This document shows positions 1-8,861 of a stretch of DNA of 59,556 nucleotides, in pieces; the first letter of the stretch is position 1; each line of letters starts with the position of its first letter. Below the pieces are notes generated by a model. It saw only the letters and a program-made list of their open reading frames with translations, had not been told where the DNA came from and ran no database searches. The DNA comes from an uncultured Verrucomicrobiota bacterium (GTDB taxonomy: Bacteria; Verrucomicrobiota; Verrucomicrobiia; Opitutales; Opitutaceae), in contig CAIRBK010000088.1 of the NCBI GenBank assembly GCA_903876795.1, positions 1-59,556 of the forward strand. Direction: 5' to 3'. The position numbers were made by a program, and so were the translations under genes.

Positions 1-248
1 GTCTCCGTGCTGGGTCAACGACTCCAGCGCTGCGTGATCCCCAAAGAATGTATATTGATTCAGGCTCATTGAGATACAGCCTATGCACAATTTATGCCAT
101 TGTTAATCAATGATATGCTAAATTTAGGAGTCCCCTTAATTAACCCAGCATTGGTATTAGGTGAACGGGCATCACTGAATGCCTTGCACTGGAAGGCACG
201 GTGGCCATTTTGCCACCCCAATTTCGCCATACGACCAAAAGATTTACC
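1..248. other. Leading non-coding stretch, AT-richer
   Basis: This stretch precedes the first gene and is clearly richer in A and T than the rest of the window. I see no convincing reading frame, hairpin or repeat in it. It probably holds the promoter of the UPF0114 gene and the end of whatever lies outside the window, but no sigma-70 boxes stand out enough to place. Confidence 0.4.
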
Positions 249-824
249 ATGACAACCTCCCGCCGTCCCGAGTCACTCCTTGAAAAGGCCATCTTCGCCA
301 GTCGCTGGCTCCAGGCTCCGCTCTATGTGGGTCTGATCATCGCTCAGGGTGTTTATGTTTATCAATTCTTCGTGGAGCTCTGGCATCTGCTCCACCTGGC
401 CTTTGGGCCGGCGGGGACGGTGAAAGATCCAAGCACGCTCATCATGCTCAGCGTGTTGGGGATGATCGACGTGGTCATGATCGCCAACCTGCTCATCATG
501 GTGATCATCGGCGGCTACGAGACCTTTGTCTCGCGCCTTCACCTCGACAAGCACGAGGACCAGCCCGAGTGGCTCAGCCATGTGAATGCCGGCATGCTCA
601 AGGTGAAACTGGCCACGGCCCTGATCAGCATCTCGTCGATCCACCTTTTGAAAACCTTCATCGAAGTGCGGTCGCCCGAGTTTACTTCCGCGCCCAACGG
701 TGTGCTGTGGCAGGTCGTCATTCACTGCGTGTTCGTATTCTCCGCCATCGCGCTGGCCTGGACCGACAAGCTCATGATGGCCTCGGTGCATGGCGAAGCC
801 GCCGCCAAAGCCGACAAGCCCTGA
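249..824 (+). CDS. YqhA/UPF0114 family inner-membrane protein
   Basis: The protein has 191 residues and several membrane helices: an N-terminal one after SRWLQAPLYVGLI, a second around MIDVVMIANLLIMVIIGGYE, and two more in the C-terminal half. The order 'FASRWLQAP...YVGL', 'GGYE.FVSRL' and 'WLSHV...LKVKLA..LISISSIHLLKTF' is the UPF0114/YqhA pattern. The family's function is not established; it is a small integral membrane protein. I chose the ATG at 249 rather than the in-frame upstream codon at 201, because family similarity begins just after it and the extra 16 residues look non-protein-like. It stands alone, convergent with the GntR gene downstream. Family assignment is confident; role unknown. 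Confidence 0.85.
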   Translation: MTTSRRPESLLEKAIFASRWLQAPLYVGLIIAQGVYVYQFFVELWHLLHLAFGPAGTVKDPSTLIMLSVLGMIDVVMIANLLIMVIIGGYETFVSRLHLDKHEDQPEWLSHVNAGMLKVKLATALISISSIHLLKTFIEVRSPEFTSAPNGVLWQVVIHCVFVFSAIALAWTDKLMMASVHGEAAAKADKP

Positions 825-892
825 CGCGGCCTTCAAACCAAACGTCCAGGGACGAACGTTGCCACACCGTGGGGGCGTTGCCACAGCACCGG

Positions 893-915
893 GTAGGAGC
901 TTGCTTGCAGGCGAT
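893..915 (+). repeat. REP palindrome, family B (GTAG head)
   Basis: A 23-bp REP-like palindrome with a GTAG head and the core GCTTGCTTGCAGGC lies in the gap between the convergent UPF0114 and GntR genes. A second copy differing at one base, on the opposite strand, occurs at 24660-24682. GTAG-headed imperfect palindromes are typical RAYT-mobilised REPs. Confidence 0.6.
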
Positions 916-1078
916 GGCCAGGTACCGCCCTGCGGACCAACGCCCCGAGAACGATGGTCCAGCGGTCCGCCCTCAACGGGTATCCGCTTTTTGGAGTATA
1001 GAGCTCGCAACGGGTTACGTGATCGGTGGGCGACCCACGGCTTGCGCGGTCCTTTTTCTTCCGACGGGTGTTCCTGGT

Positions 1079-1891
1079 TTATTCCGTAGGCCGGTCGGCG
1101 TTGGTCGGCGTCACTTCACCCGCCGTGTCCACGTCGTGCGGGAGGGACGCCTTTGCTTGTTCGCGGCCATGGGCGCGGTTCAGTCCTTTGGAGATGGCGA
1201 TCTCGATCTGGTTGCGGGCGTGCTGGAGGTTCTGGCGCACGGCCCGGCGGGCTGCCTCGGGATCGCGCTGGGCGATGGCGGAGAGGATGGCCAGGTGCTC
1301 CCCGGCCGTCGTCTGGATGCGATGCGGAGTCGTCACAACCACCAGGCGCACGAAGCGCAGGCGGTCGTTGATGTCCTTGAGGGAGTCGATGAAGTAGGGG
1401 TTGCCCAGTCCCCGGGCCAGCGCGAGGTGGTACTCCTCGTCCATGCTCACCAGCAGGTCGCCGTCCACCGGGGCGTCGGCTCGCACGTTGAGCAAGGGCT
1501 CCCAAGTCGCTCTCATCAAGGCGAGCCAGTCGTCGGTCATGCCGTGGCGGGCCAGGCGTTCGATGACGAATAACTCCAGCGCCAGACGCAAATCATACAG
1601 ATGATGGGTGGCCTGGGCGTCGGGTTGGCGGACAAAACAGCCCTGGTTGGGCACTTTTTCGACCAGGCCTTGCTCAGTCAATGCCCGCAAGGCCTCCCTC
1701 ACCGGCACACGGCTGGCGGCAAACTCCTCGCTCAGCTCGGGCTCGCCCAAGTGGTGCCCGGGCGGGTAGTGCCAATTCAGGATGCGTCTCCGAATCTCTT
1801 GCAGGATTCTGTATCCTAACTGGTTGGTTGATGCATCCGCCTCGCCTGGCAAGCCGACGGGATGACTGGGTGTGCGACGCGAACGCGACAT
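1079..1891 (-). CDS. GntR-family transcriptional regulator, FCD ligand domain
   Basis: 270 residues. A winged helix-turn-helix of the GntR type spans about residues 25-95 (ILQEIRRRILNWHYPPG, then SRVPVREALRALTEQGLV), followed by an all-helical FCD domain (about 105-240) with the metal/ligand-pocket histidines usual for the FadR subfamily (DEEYHLALARGLGN, then AGEHLAILSAI). FCD regulators usually bind small organic acids or amides and repress a neighbouring catabolic operon. It is divergent from the TonB receptor; the 138-bp intergenic gap holds a perfect 10-bp palindrome at 1958-1967. I infer that it controls the TonB receptor and the ureide/biuret genes behind it. The inducer cannot be read from the sequence. 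Confidence 0.9.
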   Translation of the reverse strand: MSRSRRTPSHPVGLPGEADASTNQLGYRILQEIRRRILNWHYPPGHHLGEPELSEEFAASRVPVREALRALTEQGLVEKVPNQGCFVRQPDAQATHHLYDLRLALELFVIERLARHGMTDDWLALMRATWEPLLNVRADAPVDGDLLVSMDEEYHLALARGLGNPYFIDSLKDINDRLRFVRLVVVTTPHRIQTTAGEHLAILSAIAQRDPEAARRAVRQNLQHARNQIEIAISKGLNRAHGREQAKASLPHDVDTAGEVTPTNADRPTE

Positions 1892-1947
1892 GGCGCAAGG
1901 GCTAACTCACGAGTTGATAAGTGCAAGAATAGCCTGAGAAATCACCC

Positions 1948-1967
1948 GTATACTGTAGTGTATACAC
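1948..1967. promoter_or_regulatory. Probable GntR operator in divergent promoter region
   Basis: GTATAC occurs at 1948-1953 and again at 1960-1965. The second lies inside the perfect palindrome GTGTATACAC (1958-1967). FCD-type GntR proteins commonly bind short palindromes of the form GTnnnnAC, so this is the best candidate operator for the regulator at 1079-1891. It sits 57 bases upstream of that gene and 63 upstream of the TonB receptor start. No experimental support is available here. Confidence 0.5.
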
Positions 1968-2029
1968 ATTGGCACGCGGCGTGCTTTATGTCGGATGACT
2001 GTTTTTGACCAACAACCTCGTCTCCACGC

Positions 2030-4471
2030 ATGCAACCTTCGCACCTACGACGCTCCCGCGTCACCGACTCCCGTCGCGCTCTGCGACGTTCCGCCCTGCT
2101 CCTGCCCGGGGCCTTGATCTCGCTGCTGACCCCGTCTGCCGTCATCGCCGCTGAAAAACCGGCTGCGGACGAGGTGATCACGCTCGACGCCTACTCCGTG
2201 TCGGCCGCCGAGGCCGACCGCTATGACGTGTTGCCCACGCGCCCCACCAGCAGCGTGTTCGGCACCGACCACAGCCTGCAGGACACCCCGCGTTCGGTGA
2301 CCCTGATCGAGAGCAATCTCCTCGACCTCTATGGCATCCGCACCGTGAACGACTTCGTCTCGGTCACGTCCGGCACCTACACGGGCAACTACTTCGGCGT
2401 GCCCGGCGCTCTCACCGTGCGCGGAGCCAGCGCCGACAACTTCTTCCGCGGCTTTCGCCGGGTGGAGAACCGCGGCAATTTCCCCACCGTGGTCGGCGGA
2501 ACCGATTACGTGGAAATCATCAAGGGCCCTCCTCCGCCCGTTTACGGCGGTGGCAAGGTCGGCGGCATCCTCAACTTCATCCCCAAGACTGCGAAGAGCA
2601 AGACCGCCCAATACATCGAAAAACCCACCGGCGAAGCCACCCTCACGGTCGGCACCTACGACAAGAAGATCGGCTCCATCGAATACGGCATGCCCTTCAC
2701 CATCTTCGGCAAAAAGTCGGGCGCCTACTTCTACTCCCAACTCGAGGACTCCAAGAGTTACTACCGTAACGTCTATAACAAGGGCCAACTCTACCAGATC
2801 TCGATCGACACCACGCTCTCCGATACCGCCCGCCTCGAATACGGCGGCATGTATCAACACGCCGACCTCAACCAGAGCCTGGGCTGGAATCGTGTCACCC
2901 AGGACATGATCGACTCTAACGGGAATTACCTGGCCGGCCGGCCGGTCAATCGTGATTTCAACAACGACGGTTACCTGAACGCCAGTGAATCGGCCGGGCT
3001 GATGCAGTTCACCTTCGCCCCGAGTGGTTTTCCCTACCAGAGCATCGTAAACCCCGCGATTTACAACCTCGATCCCGCCACCGTGCGCACGGTCAAGCTC
3101 GACCACCGCACCGTTCAGGTTGAGTCCATCGATTTCTCCAAGACCGATGCGGTCACCGGCTTCTTCGACTTCGTGAAGCAGGTCACCCCCGACGCCACGC
3201 TCAAAAACCAGTCGTTCTACGACTCCCAGAACCACACCAAGTATTCGAGCTACGGCTTCGCCGCCGACTACCAGCAATATGTGCTGGAAAACAAGACCAC
3301 GCTGGACTGGAAGACCCAGCCGATCGATTCGCTTAAGCTTAATTACATCGTGGGAGGCTCGCTCCGCTACACCGAGGGTGACGAACAGGAATATCGCAGC
3401 AACGACCACCAGGCGCTCGACCGGCGCGACATCTCCTTCGGAGCCACCGGCAACGACCGCTTTGCCCGCCCCGGCACGTTTGGCGCCGGCACCTACGAAT
3501 GGCAGCAGCGCGGTCATTTCTCCGACGTGGGCGCCTTTGCCTCGATCGACGCGACCTACCGCGAAAAACTCAACCTGATCCTCAGCGGCCGTTATGATAA
3601 CTATGACGCCTCGATCAACGGCACCGACGGTGTGGGCACGCCCAAGGGACTCGCTCATCAGAGCGACGTGGCGGGCACCTACAACGGAAGCATCAGCTAC
3701 AAGCTCACGCCTGCGCTCACGCCTTATTACACCCACGCCAAGGCCTCGTTCGTGGAGCTGGGCCAGGGCGGCATGATCGCTTGGGACAACCTGAATCAGG
3801 ATTCCATCATCCAGAAATCGACGCTGGACGAGGTCGGCCTGAAGACGACCGCCTTCGACAAGAAACTCTACGCCACGCTGGCGCTCTATAAACAGGAAAA
3901 GACCGGCTACGATACCAACGCCAACCTTGGCGCCATCAACACCTACGAGTCCAAGGGCGTCGAACTTGAGGCGCGTTATGCCCCCAGCAAGCAATGGAGC
4001 TACACCGCCGCCGCCACCGTCCAGGAAACCAAGGTGGTCAAGGCTCCCTTCCTCCTTGGCATCCCCCCGTCCTACCTCGGTCTCGATCCGGCGCTCAACT
4101 ACGGCGGCCGTTACTTCGGTCCCGGCGGTTCCGCCCCCGGCCTCGGCCTGCCCGGCGACCTCACCGTGCCGATTCCTTCGCAGGTTTACTCCCTGGGCGT
4201 GACCTACACCGATCCTTCCGGCTGGGGCGCTTACCTCGGCGAGACCTACGTCTCCAAGATGTATTCGGGCTACCTAAAACAGATCGTGCTGCCCTCTTAC
4301 TTCGTCACCAACGCCGCCTTGTTCTACAACTACAAGCAGTGGTCCTTCCGTCTGAACGCGAAGAACATCTTCAACGAGCAATACTTCACCCCGCAGGCGC
4401 TCTTCGAGGAGACGTTCATCAGCCCGAGTCAGGGACCGACGGCGGAGCTGACCATCGCCTACAAGTTCTGA
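2030..4471 (+). CDS. TonB-dependent outer-membrane receptor
   Basis: 813 residues. A signal peptide (Arg-rich start, then LLLPGALISLLTPSAVIAAE) is followed by a TonB-box-like segment (DEVITLDAYSVSA). Next comes a plug domain of about residues 75-190 (DTPRSVTLIESNLLDLYGIR, GALTVRGASADNFFRGFRR, YVEIIKGPPPPVYGGGKVGG) and a beta-barrel ending in aromatic AYKF, as outer-membrane barrels do. It resembles the siderophore-type receptors abundant in Opitutaceae. The receptor imports a substrate too large or scarce for porins using TonB energy. Its position just upstream of the ureide/biuret hydrolases, and divergent from the GntR regulator, suggests a nitrogen-rich ligand, although a metal complex cannot be excluded. 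No strong Shine-Dalgarno precedes the ATG. Confidence 0.93.
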   Translation: MQPSHLRRSRVTDSRRALRRSALLLPGALISLLTPSAVIAAEKPAADEVITLDAYSVSAAEADRYDVLPTRPTSSVFGTDHSLQDTPRSVTLIESNLLDLYGIRTVNDFVSVTSGTYTGNYFGVPGALTVRGASADNFFRGFRRVENRGNFPTVVGGTDYVEIIKGPPPPVYGGGKVGGILNFIPKTAKSKTAQYIEKPTGEATLTVGTYDKKIGSIEYGMPFTIFGKKSGAYFYSQLEDSKSYYRNVYNKGQLYQISIDTTLSDTARLEYGGMYQHADLNQSLGWNRVTQDMIDSNGNYLAGRPVNRDFNNDGYLNASESAGLMQFTFAPSGFPYQSIVNPAIYNLDPATVRTVKLDHRTVQVESIDFSKTDAVTGFFDFVKQVTPDATLKNQSFYDSQNHTKYSSYGFAADYQQYVLENKTTLDWKTQPIDSLKLNYIVGGSLRYTEGDEQEYRSNDHQALDRRDISFGATGNDRFARPGTFGAGTYEWQQRGHFSDVGAFASIDATYREKLNLILSGRYDNYDASINGTDGVGTPKGLAHQSDVAGTYNGSISYKLTPALTPYYTHAKASFVELGQGGMIAWDNLNQDSIIQKSTLDEVGLKTTAFDKKLYATLALYKQEKTGYDTNANLGAINTYESKGVELEARYAPSKQWSYTAAATVQETKVVKAPFLLGIPPSYLGLDPALNYGGRYFGPGGSAPGLGLPGDLTVPIPSQVYSLGVTYTDPSGWGAYLGETYVSKMYSGYLKQIVLPSYFVTNAALFYNYKQWSFRLNAKNIFNEQYFTPQALFEETFISPSQGPTAELTIAYKF

Positions 4472-4516
4472 TCCCGCCCATGACCGACCGCCTTTGCGCG
4501 CGTTGACACCCTTCGC

Positions 4517-4550
4517 GCCGCCGGTTTGTCCGGCGGCCCGAAGTTTTCTT
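4517..4550 (+). terminator. Hairpin with T-rich tail after the TonB receptor
   Basis: GCCGCCGG at 4517-4524 pairs with CCGGCGGC at 4530-4537 around a TTTGT loop and is followed by a T-rich run (4543-4551). It lies between the receptor and the AtzH-AtzG gene and could be a leaky terminator that lowers expression of the enzymes relative to the receptor. Confidence 0.5.
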
Positions 4551-4569
4551 TTCCTGCTTCCCACCTCCC

Positions 4570-5133
4570 ATGATTCTCAACGATCCCGCCCTCGTGGCCA
4601 TGCTGGCCGGCCTGCATGACGCCTATGAACGGGCGCTTGCCGCCAACGACATCGCCGCACTGAGGGCGTTTTTCTGGGATTCGCCGCACGTGGTCCGCTA
4701 CGGCGTCGCCGAACAACTCTACGGATCGGGCGAGTTGCAGGCTTATCGGCAGAGCCACACGCCTGCCTACACCGGCCGCCGGATCGTGCGCCGCGAGATC
4801 GCCACGTTTGGTGCGGCTTGCGCCACCATCATGACGGAGATCGAGCTGGTGATCGACGGCCTGCCCCGCGCCAACCGCCAGTCGCAAACCTGGATCCTTC
4901 TTCCCGGGCTGGGCTGGCGCATCGTGGCCGCCCATGTGTCGGCCCCCTTGGCCGTCGAATCTCCCTGGTCCGGCTATGCCGACTCCATGGCGCGCACCCT
5001 CGGGCTTGCGCTCTCCGCCGAGCACCGTGCCGGCGTGATCGGCAACCTTGAGCGCACCGCCGCCATCGCCGCGCCGCTGCTCGCGTTTTCCCTTCCCGAC
5101 GAAACCGAGCCGGCCTCCCATTTTCACGCATGA
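4570..5133 (+). CDS. AtzH/HpxZ (DUF3225) - AtzG/HpxX (DUF4089) fusion protein
   Basis: 187 residues. Residues 1-127 form a SnoaL-like DUF3225 domain as in HpxZ/AtzH (HDAYERALAANDIAALRAFF, VVRYGVAEQLYGSGELQAYR, QTWILLPGLGWRIVAAHVS). Residues 133-187 carry a second unit, YADSMARTLGLALSAEHRAG... ending in SLPDETEPASHF, which matches AtzG/HpxX (DUF4089). AtzG is normally a separate protein of about 65 residues that binds and stabilises the AtzE amidase. AtzH was reported to convert 1,3-dicarboxyurea to allophanate. Here both appear as one chain, and its TGA overlaps the ATG of the AtzE-like gene (ATGA at 5130). Stop-to-start coupling and the fusion both suggest an obligate complex with AtzE. The domain calls are from remembered family patterns. 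An alternative reading is an oxalurate-pathway HpxZ/HpxX function. Confidence 0.82.
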   Translation: MILNDPALVAMLAGLHDAYERALAANDIAALRAFFWDSPHVVRYGVAEQLYGSGELQAYRQSHTPAYTGRRIVRREIATFGAACATIMTEIELVIDGLPRANRQSQTWILLPGLGWRIVAAHVSAPLAVESPWSGYADSMARTLGLALSAEHRAGVIGNLERTAAIAAPLLAFSLPDETEPASHFHA

Positions 5134-6536
5134 GCGCCGCGCTTTCCCCCCATGCCACCGGCGCCGTAATCGCCGCCGCCGTGCGCGCCCGCGAGGTCAC
5201 CGCAGTGGCCGTCGCCGAAGCCGCGCTGGATCGCATCTCCCGCACACACGGGCAACTCAACGCGTTCACCACCGTGACCGCCCGCCGCGCGCTGGCCGAG
5301 GCCGCCGCCGTGGACGCGGCGGTTGTCGCCGGCCGCGATCCCGGCCCGCTCGCCGGCGTGCCTTACGGCGTCAAAGATCTTTTTGATCTGGAGGGCACCG
5401 TCACCTGGGCGGGGTCCAAGATCCTGCGCGAGTCGCCGCCCGCCGCGACCGACGCCACTGCGGTGGCCCGCCTCAAGGCCGCCGGAGCGGTTTGCGTGGG
5501 CGCGGTCAACATGGGCGAATTCGCCTACGACTTCGTGACCGAAAACGCCCATGCCGGGGCCACCCGCAATCCGCGAGACCTCACCCGTTCCGCCGGCGGC
5601 TCCTCCGGCGGTTCCGGTGCGGCCGTCGCCGCCGGTCTCGTGCCGTTCAGCCTCGGCACCGACACCAACGGCTCCATCCGCGTGCCCTCCTCGTTCTGCG
5701 GCATCTGGGGGCTCAAGCCGACCTACGGACGCCTTTCCCGCGCCGGGGCTTTTCCTTTTGTGGCCGGCCTGGATCACATCGGCCCCTTGGCCCGCTCGGT
5801 CACGGACCTCGCGCTTGCCTATGACGCGATGCAGGGCCCGGATGCATTGGACGCGGCCTGCGCCAACCGGCCGTCCGAACCGGCCGCGCCGTGCATCGAT
5901 GCGGGAGCCGGCGGTCTGCGGATCGCCCTGCTCGGCGGCTACTTTGCCTCCGGCGGCGACCCGCTCGCCCATGCCGCCGTCGAACGCCTGGCCGGCGCCC
6001 TCGGCGTCACCCGGCGCATCGAGTTGCCCGCCGTGGACTGCGCCCGGGCAGCGGCCTTTGTGATCACCGCGTCCGAGGGCGGACGCCTTCATCTGGACAG
6101 GTTGCGCGCGCGAGCGGCCGACTTCGACCCGGCGGCCCGGGACCGCCTGCTGGCGGGCGCGATGCTGCCGGCCGCCTGGTATGTGCAGGCGCAAAAATTC
6201 CGGGGCTGGTGGCGCGAACAGGTGCTCCGTGTTTTTCGCGATGTGGACGTGTTGCTCGCGCCCGCCACTCCCGTGCCCGCGACCCTGCTCGGCCAGGAAA
6301 AGATGACGCTCGCCGGCCGCGAACTGCTCGTGAGGCCCAATCTCGGCCTGTTCACCCAGCCGATCAGTTTTATTGGCCTGCCGGTGGTGGCCGCCCCCCT
6401 GCAACACGCCGCCGGTTCCCTGCCGCTGGCCGTGCAACTCATCGGAGCGCCCTGGGCGGAGGCTTCGCTGCTGCGACTGGCCCGCCACCTCGAATCCTCC
6501 GGCGTCTGCGCCGCCCCGGCCGCGCCAATCACTTGA
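5130..6536 (+). CDS. atzE: AtzE/HpxY-type amidase (1-carboxybiuret or oxalurate amidohydrolase)
   Basis: 468 residues, amidase-signature family. The Ser-cisSer-Lys triad is intact: Lys82 (GVPYGVKDLF), Ser158 (GGSSGGSG) and nucleophile Ser182 (TDTNGSIRVP); the 24-residue spacing between the serines is typical of the family. The AtzE subgroup (AtzE of cyanuric-acid degradation, HpxY of oxalurate degradation) fits because the gene is directly coupled to an AtzH-AtzG partner. AtzE hydrolyses 1-carboxybiuret to 1,3-dicarboxyurea, which AtzH turns into allophanate. No AtzD-type cyanuric acid hydrolase is present in the window, so the in vivo substrate may be a natural ureide such as oxalurate rather than an s-triazine product. 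The protein is cytoplasmic, with no signal peptide. Confidence 0.85.
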   Translation: MSAALSPHATGAVIAAAVRAREVTAVAVAEAALDRISRTHGQLNAFTTVTARRALAEAAAVDAAVVAGRDPGPLAGVPYGVKDLFDLEGTVTWAGSKILRESPPAATDATAVARLKAAGAVCVGAVNMGEFAYDFVTENAHAGATRNPRDLTRSAGGSSGGSGAAVAAGLVPFSLGTDTNGSIRVPSSFCGIWGLKPTYGRLSRAGAFPFVAGLDHIGPLARSVTDLALAYDAMQGPDALDAACANRPSEPAAPCIDAGAGGLRIALLGGYFASGGDPLAHAAVERLAGALGVTRRIELPAVDCARAAAFVITASEGGRLHLDRLRARAADFDPAARDRLLAGAMLPAAWYVQAQKFRGWWREQVLRVFRDVDVLLAPATPVPATLLGQEKMTLAGRELLVRPNLGLFTQPISFIGLPVVAAPLQHAAGSLPLAVQLIGAPWAEASLLRLARHLESSGVCAAPAAPIT

Positions 6537-6550
6537 TCCCGCTCCCCATC

Positions 6551-7222
6551 ATGCCCGCCGTCACCGCCGACCCGTATCCGTTTCCCTTTGACCCCAAAGC
6601 CTGCGCCTTGCTGGTGATCGACATGCAGCGTGATTTTCTCGAACCGGGCGGCTTCGGCGCCGCTCTGGGCAACGACGTCTCCCACTTGCGCCGCGCGATC
6701 GAGCCCAACCGGCGCCTGCTGGCCGCCTGGCGCGCGGCCGGCCTGCCGGTGCTGCATACCCGCGAAGGCCATGCGCCCGATCTCGCCGACCTGCCTGCCG
6801 CCAAGCACCGGCGCGCGCAGGGTGACGTGCTCCGCATCGGCGATGTCGGCCCGATGGGACGCATCTTGGTCCAGGGCGAACCGGGTCACGCCTTGATTCC
6901 CGAACTCGCCGCGTTGCCCGGTGAGACGGTGATCGACAAGCCCGGCAAGGGCGCCTTCCACGCGACCGGCCTGCAGGCCAGCCTGGAGCAACTCGGCGTC
7001 CGCCAGCTCGTCGTCACCGGTGTGACCACCGAGATCTGCGTGCAGTCCACCGTGCGCGAGGCCAACGACCGCGGTTACGACTGCCTCGTGCCGTCGGACT
7101 GCACGGCGTCGTATTTCCCCGAATTCCACGCCGCCGCGCTCCAGATGATCGCCGCCCAGGGCGGCATCCTCGGCTGGGTTTCCCACTCCGACCACCTCCT
7201 GAAGACCCTTTCCGATCTATGA
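6551..7222 (+). CDS. biuH: BiuH-type biuret amidohydrolase (isochorismatase superfamily)
   Basis: 223 residues. Cysteine hydrolase of the isochorismatase fold with Asp24 (LVIDMQRDF), Lys130 (VIDKPGKGAFHAT) and nucleophile Cys163 (GVTTEICVQSTVREANDRGY). The spacings between the triad residues (106 and 33) match those I recall for Rhizobium BiuH. The TADPYPFPF start, HTREGHAPDLADLP and MGRILVQGEPG segments are also BiuH-like. BiuH hydrolyses biuret to allophanate and ammonia. I chose the ATG at 6551, 14 bases after the AtzE stop, because the family similarity starts there. The stop overlaps the permease ATG at 7219. Ureidoacrylate or other ureide hydrolase activity is the main alternative. Confidence 0.85.
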   Translation: MPAVTADPYPFPFDPKACALLVIDMQRDFLEPGGFGAALGNDVSHLRRAIEPNRRLLAAWRAAGLPVLHTREGHAPDLADLPAAKHRRAQGDVLRIGDVGPMGRILVQGEPGHALIPELAALPGETVIDKPGKGAFHATGLQASLEQLGVRQLVVTGVTTEICVQSTVREANDRGYDCLVPSDCTASYFPEFHAAALQMIAAQGGILGWVSHSDHLLKTLSDL

Positions 7223-8802
7223 ACACTCCCGCGACGACCTCTCCCTTCCGTCCCAAGCTCTGGGTTCCGGGCGACTGGAACGCCCTGTTCGGTTTCGGCA
7301 CCAACATCCTCGTCAACCTGCTCACGATCACCGCGCTCCTGCGTTTCGCGATCGGCTTCCCCGACGATCTCGTCTTTGGCCGGATCATGCCCGCCGTGGG
7401 CCTGATGCTTTTCCTCTCCACCGCTTACTACGCGTGGCTGGCCTACGATCTCTCCCGCCGCACCGGCCGCTCAGATGTCTGCGCGCTGCCATCCGGCCCC
7501 GGGGTCGGCCACATGTTCATTGTGGTGCTTGCCGTGATGCTGCCGATCAAGCTCAAGACCGGCGATCCCATCAAGGCGTGGGAGGCCGGCCTTACCTGGG
7601 TCGCGATCCAGAGTTTTGTGCTGATCCTCGGCGGTTTCATCGGCCCCTGGATTCGTCGCGTGACGCCGCGCGCCGCCCTGCTCGGCACCCTCGCGGGCGT
7701 GTCCATCACCTTTATTTCGATGCGGCCCGCCTTGGAGATGTTCCTCACGCCGGTGATCGGCCTGGTGTGCTTTGCCATCCTGCTCGTCAACTGGTTCGGG
7801 GGCGTGCGCTACTTCCGCGGCCTGCCCGCCGGTCTGGTGGCGCTGCTCGCGGGCACGGCGGTCGCCTGGGGCTCGACTTTGTTCGATCTCAACTACGGCG
7901 GGCTCTCCCTGTCCAAGCTCACGGAATCCGTCACGCACTTCGGTTTCAGCCTGCCGATGCCGGCGTTCGGCCATGTGTTCTCCGGCTTCGAGTATCTCGG
8001 CCTGCTGCTGGTCACGGCGATTCCCTTCGGTCTGTACGATTTGATCGAGGCGCTGGACAACGTGGAGAGCGCGTCCGTCGCCGGAGACAGTTTCCCAACG
8101 ACGCGCGTGCTCTGCGCCGACGGCGTCATCAGCCTGTTGGGCTGCCTGGTGGGCTGTCCCTTCATGCTGGCGGTCTACATAGGTCATCCGGGCTGGAAGG
8201 CGATGGGCGGCCGCATCGGCTACTCGCTGGGCACTGGTGTCATGGTGATCGCGTTGTGCTGGTTCGGTATCGTTCCCGTGATACTCGCCTTGGTGCCCGT
8301 GGTGGCGATCCTGCCCATCCTGCTCTACATCGGCATGCTGATCGGTTCGCAGGCGTTTCAGGAAACGCCGCGCCGTCATGCGCCGGCCATCTTGCTGGCG
8401 ATGGTGCCCAATCTCGCGGCGTGGGCGCTGAATCTTGTCAACGGGGCCATCGCCGCCTCGGGCGGCACGCACTCGCCCGAGCTCAATGCCGCGCTTGCCA
8501 ACCAGGGTGTGCTGTTGCCGGGCTTGCATTTGCTCGGCGGCGGCGCGGCGCTCTCGGGCATTATTCTCGGTGCGACCACGGTGTTTGTCATCGAGCATAA
8601 GCTTATGGCTGCGGCCGCGTTCTCGGCGGCCGGCGCGGTGTTCACGTTCTTCGGCCTGATGCATGGTGAGCAGGTCGGGATCACGCCGCATCCGGAAGTC
8701 GCCGTCGGCTATCTGCTGGTGGCCGTCTTCCTCGCCGCCTGCTCGAAACTCTCGCCCGCAGGAGCGAAGCCAATGGCCGCCGAGCATCCTGCGCATGATT
8801 GA
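7219..8802 (+). CDS. NCS2/AzgA-like permease, probably for ureide, biuret or related base
   Basis: 527 residues, polytopic with about 12-14 hydrophobic segments. The first reads VPGDWNALFGFGTNILVNLL; further ones contain GHMFIVVLAVMLPI, LGGFIGPWI and PFGLYDLIEALDNVESASVAGD. The last matches the conserved NCS2/AzgA segment in which a transport gene encodes an acidic ligand-binding stretch before a helix. It overlaps the biuret hydrolase gene by four bases (ATGA), so it is very probably co-transcribed and imports that enzyme's substrate across the inner membrane. Substrate specificity is inference. A C-terminal soluble tail of about 15 residues ends the protein. Confidence 0.75.
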   Translation: MNTPATTSPFRPKLWVPGDWNALFGFGTNILVNLLTITALLRFAIGFPDDLVFGRIMPAVGLMLFLSTAYYAWLAYDLSRRTGRSDVCALPSGPGVGHMFIVVLAVMLPIKLKTGDPIKAWEAGLTWVAIQSFVLILGGFIGPWIRRVTPRAALLGTLAGVSITFISMRPALEMFLTPVIGLVCFAILLVNWFGGVRYFRGLPAGLVALLAGTAVAWGSTLFDLNYGGLSLSKLTESVTHFGFSLPMPAFGHVFSGFEYLGLLLVTAIPFGLYDLIEALDNVESASVAGDSFPTTRVLCADGVISLLGCLVGCPFMLAVYIGHPGWKAMGGRIGYSLGTGVMVIALCWFGIVPVILALVPVVAILPILLYIGMLIGSQAFQETPRRHAPAILLAMVPNLAAWALNLVNGAIAASGGTHSPELNAALANQGVLLPGLHLLGGGAALSGIILGATTVFVIEHKLMAAAAFSAAGAVFTFFGLMHGEQVGITPHPEVAVGYLLVAVFLAACSKLSPAGAKPMAAEHPAHD

Positions 8803-8861
8803 TTTGGCGCGGACGTCCTGAATTCCGGCTATTACGCACCATGCGATTTGCCCTTTGATTC

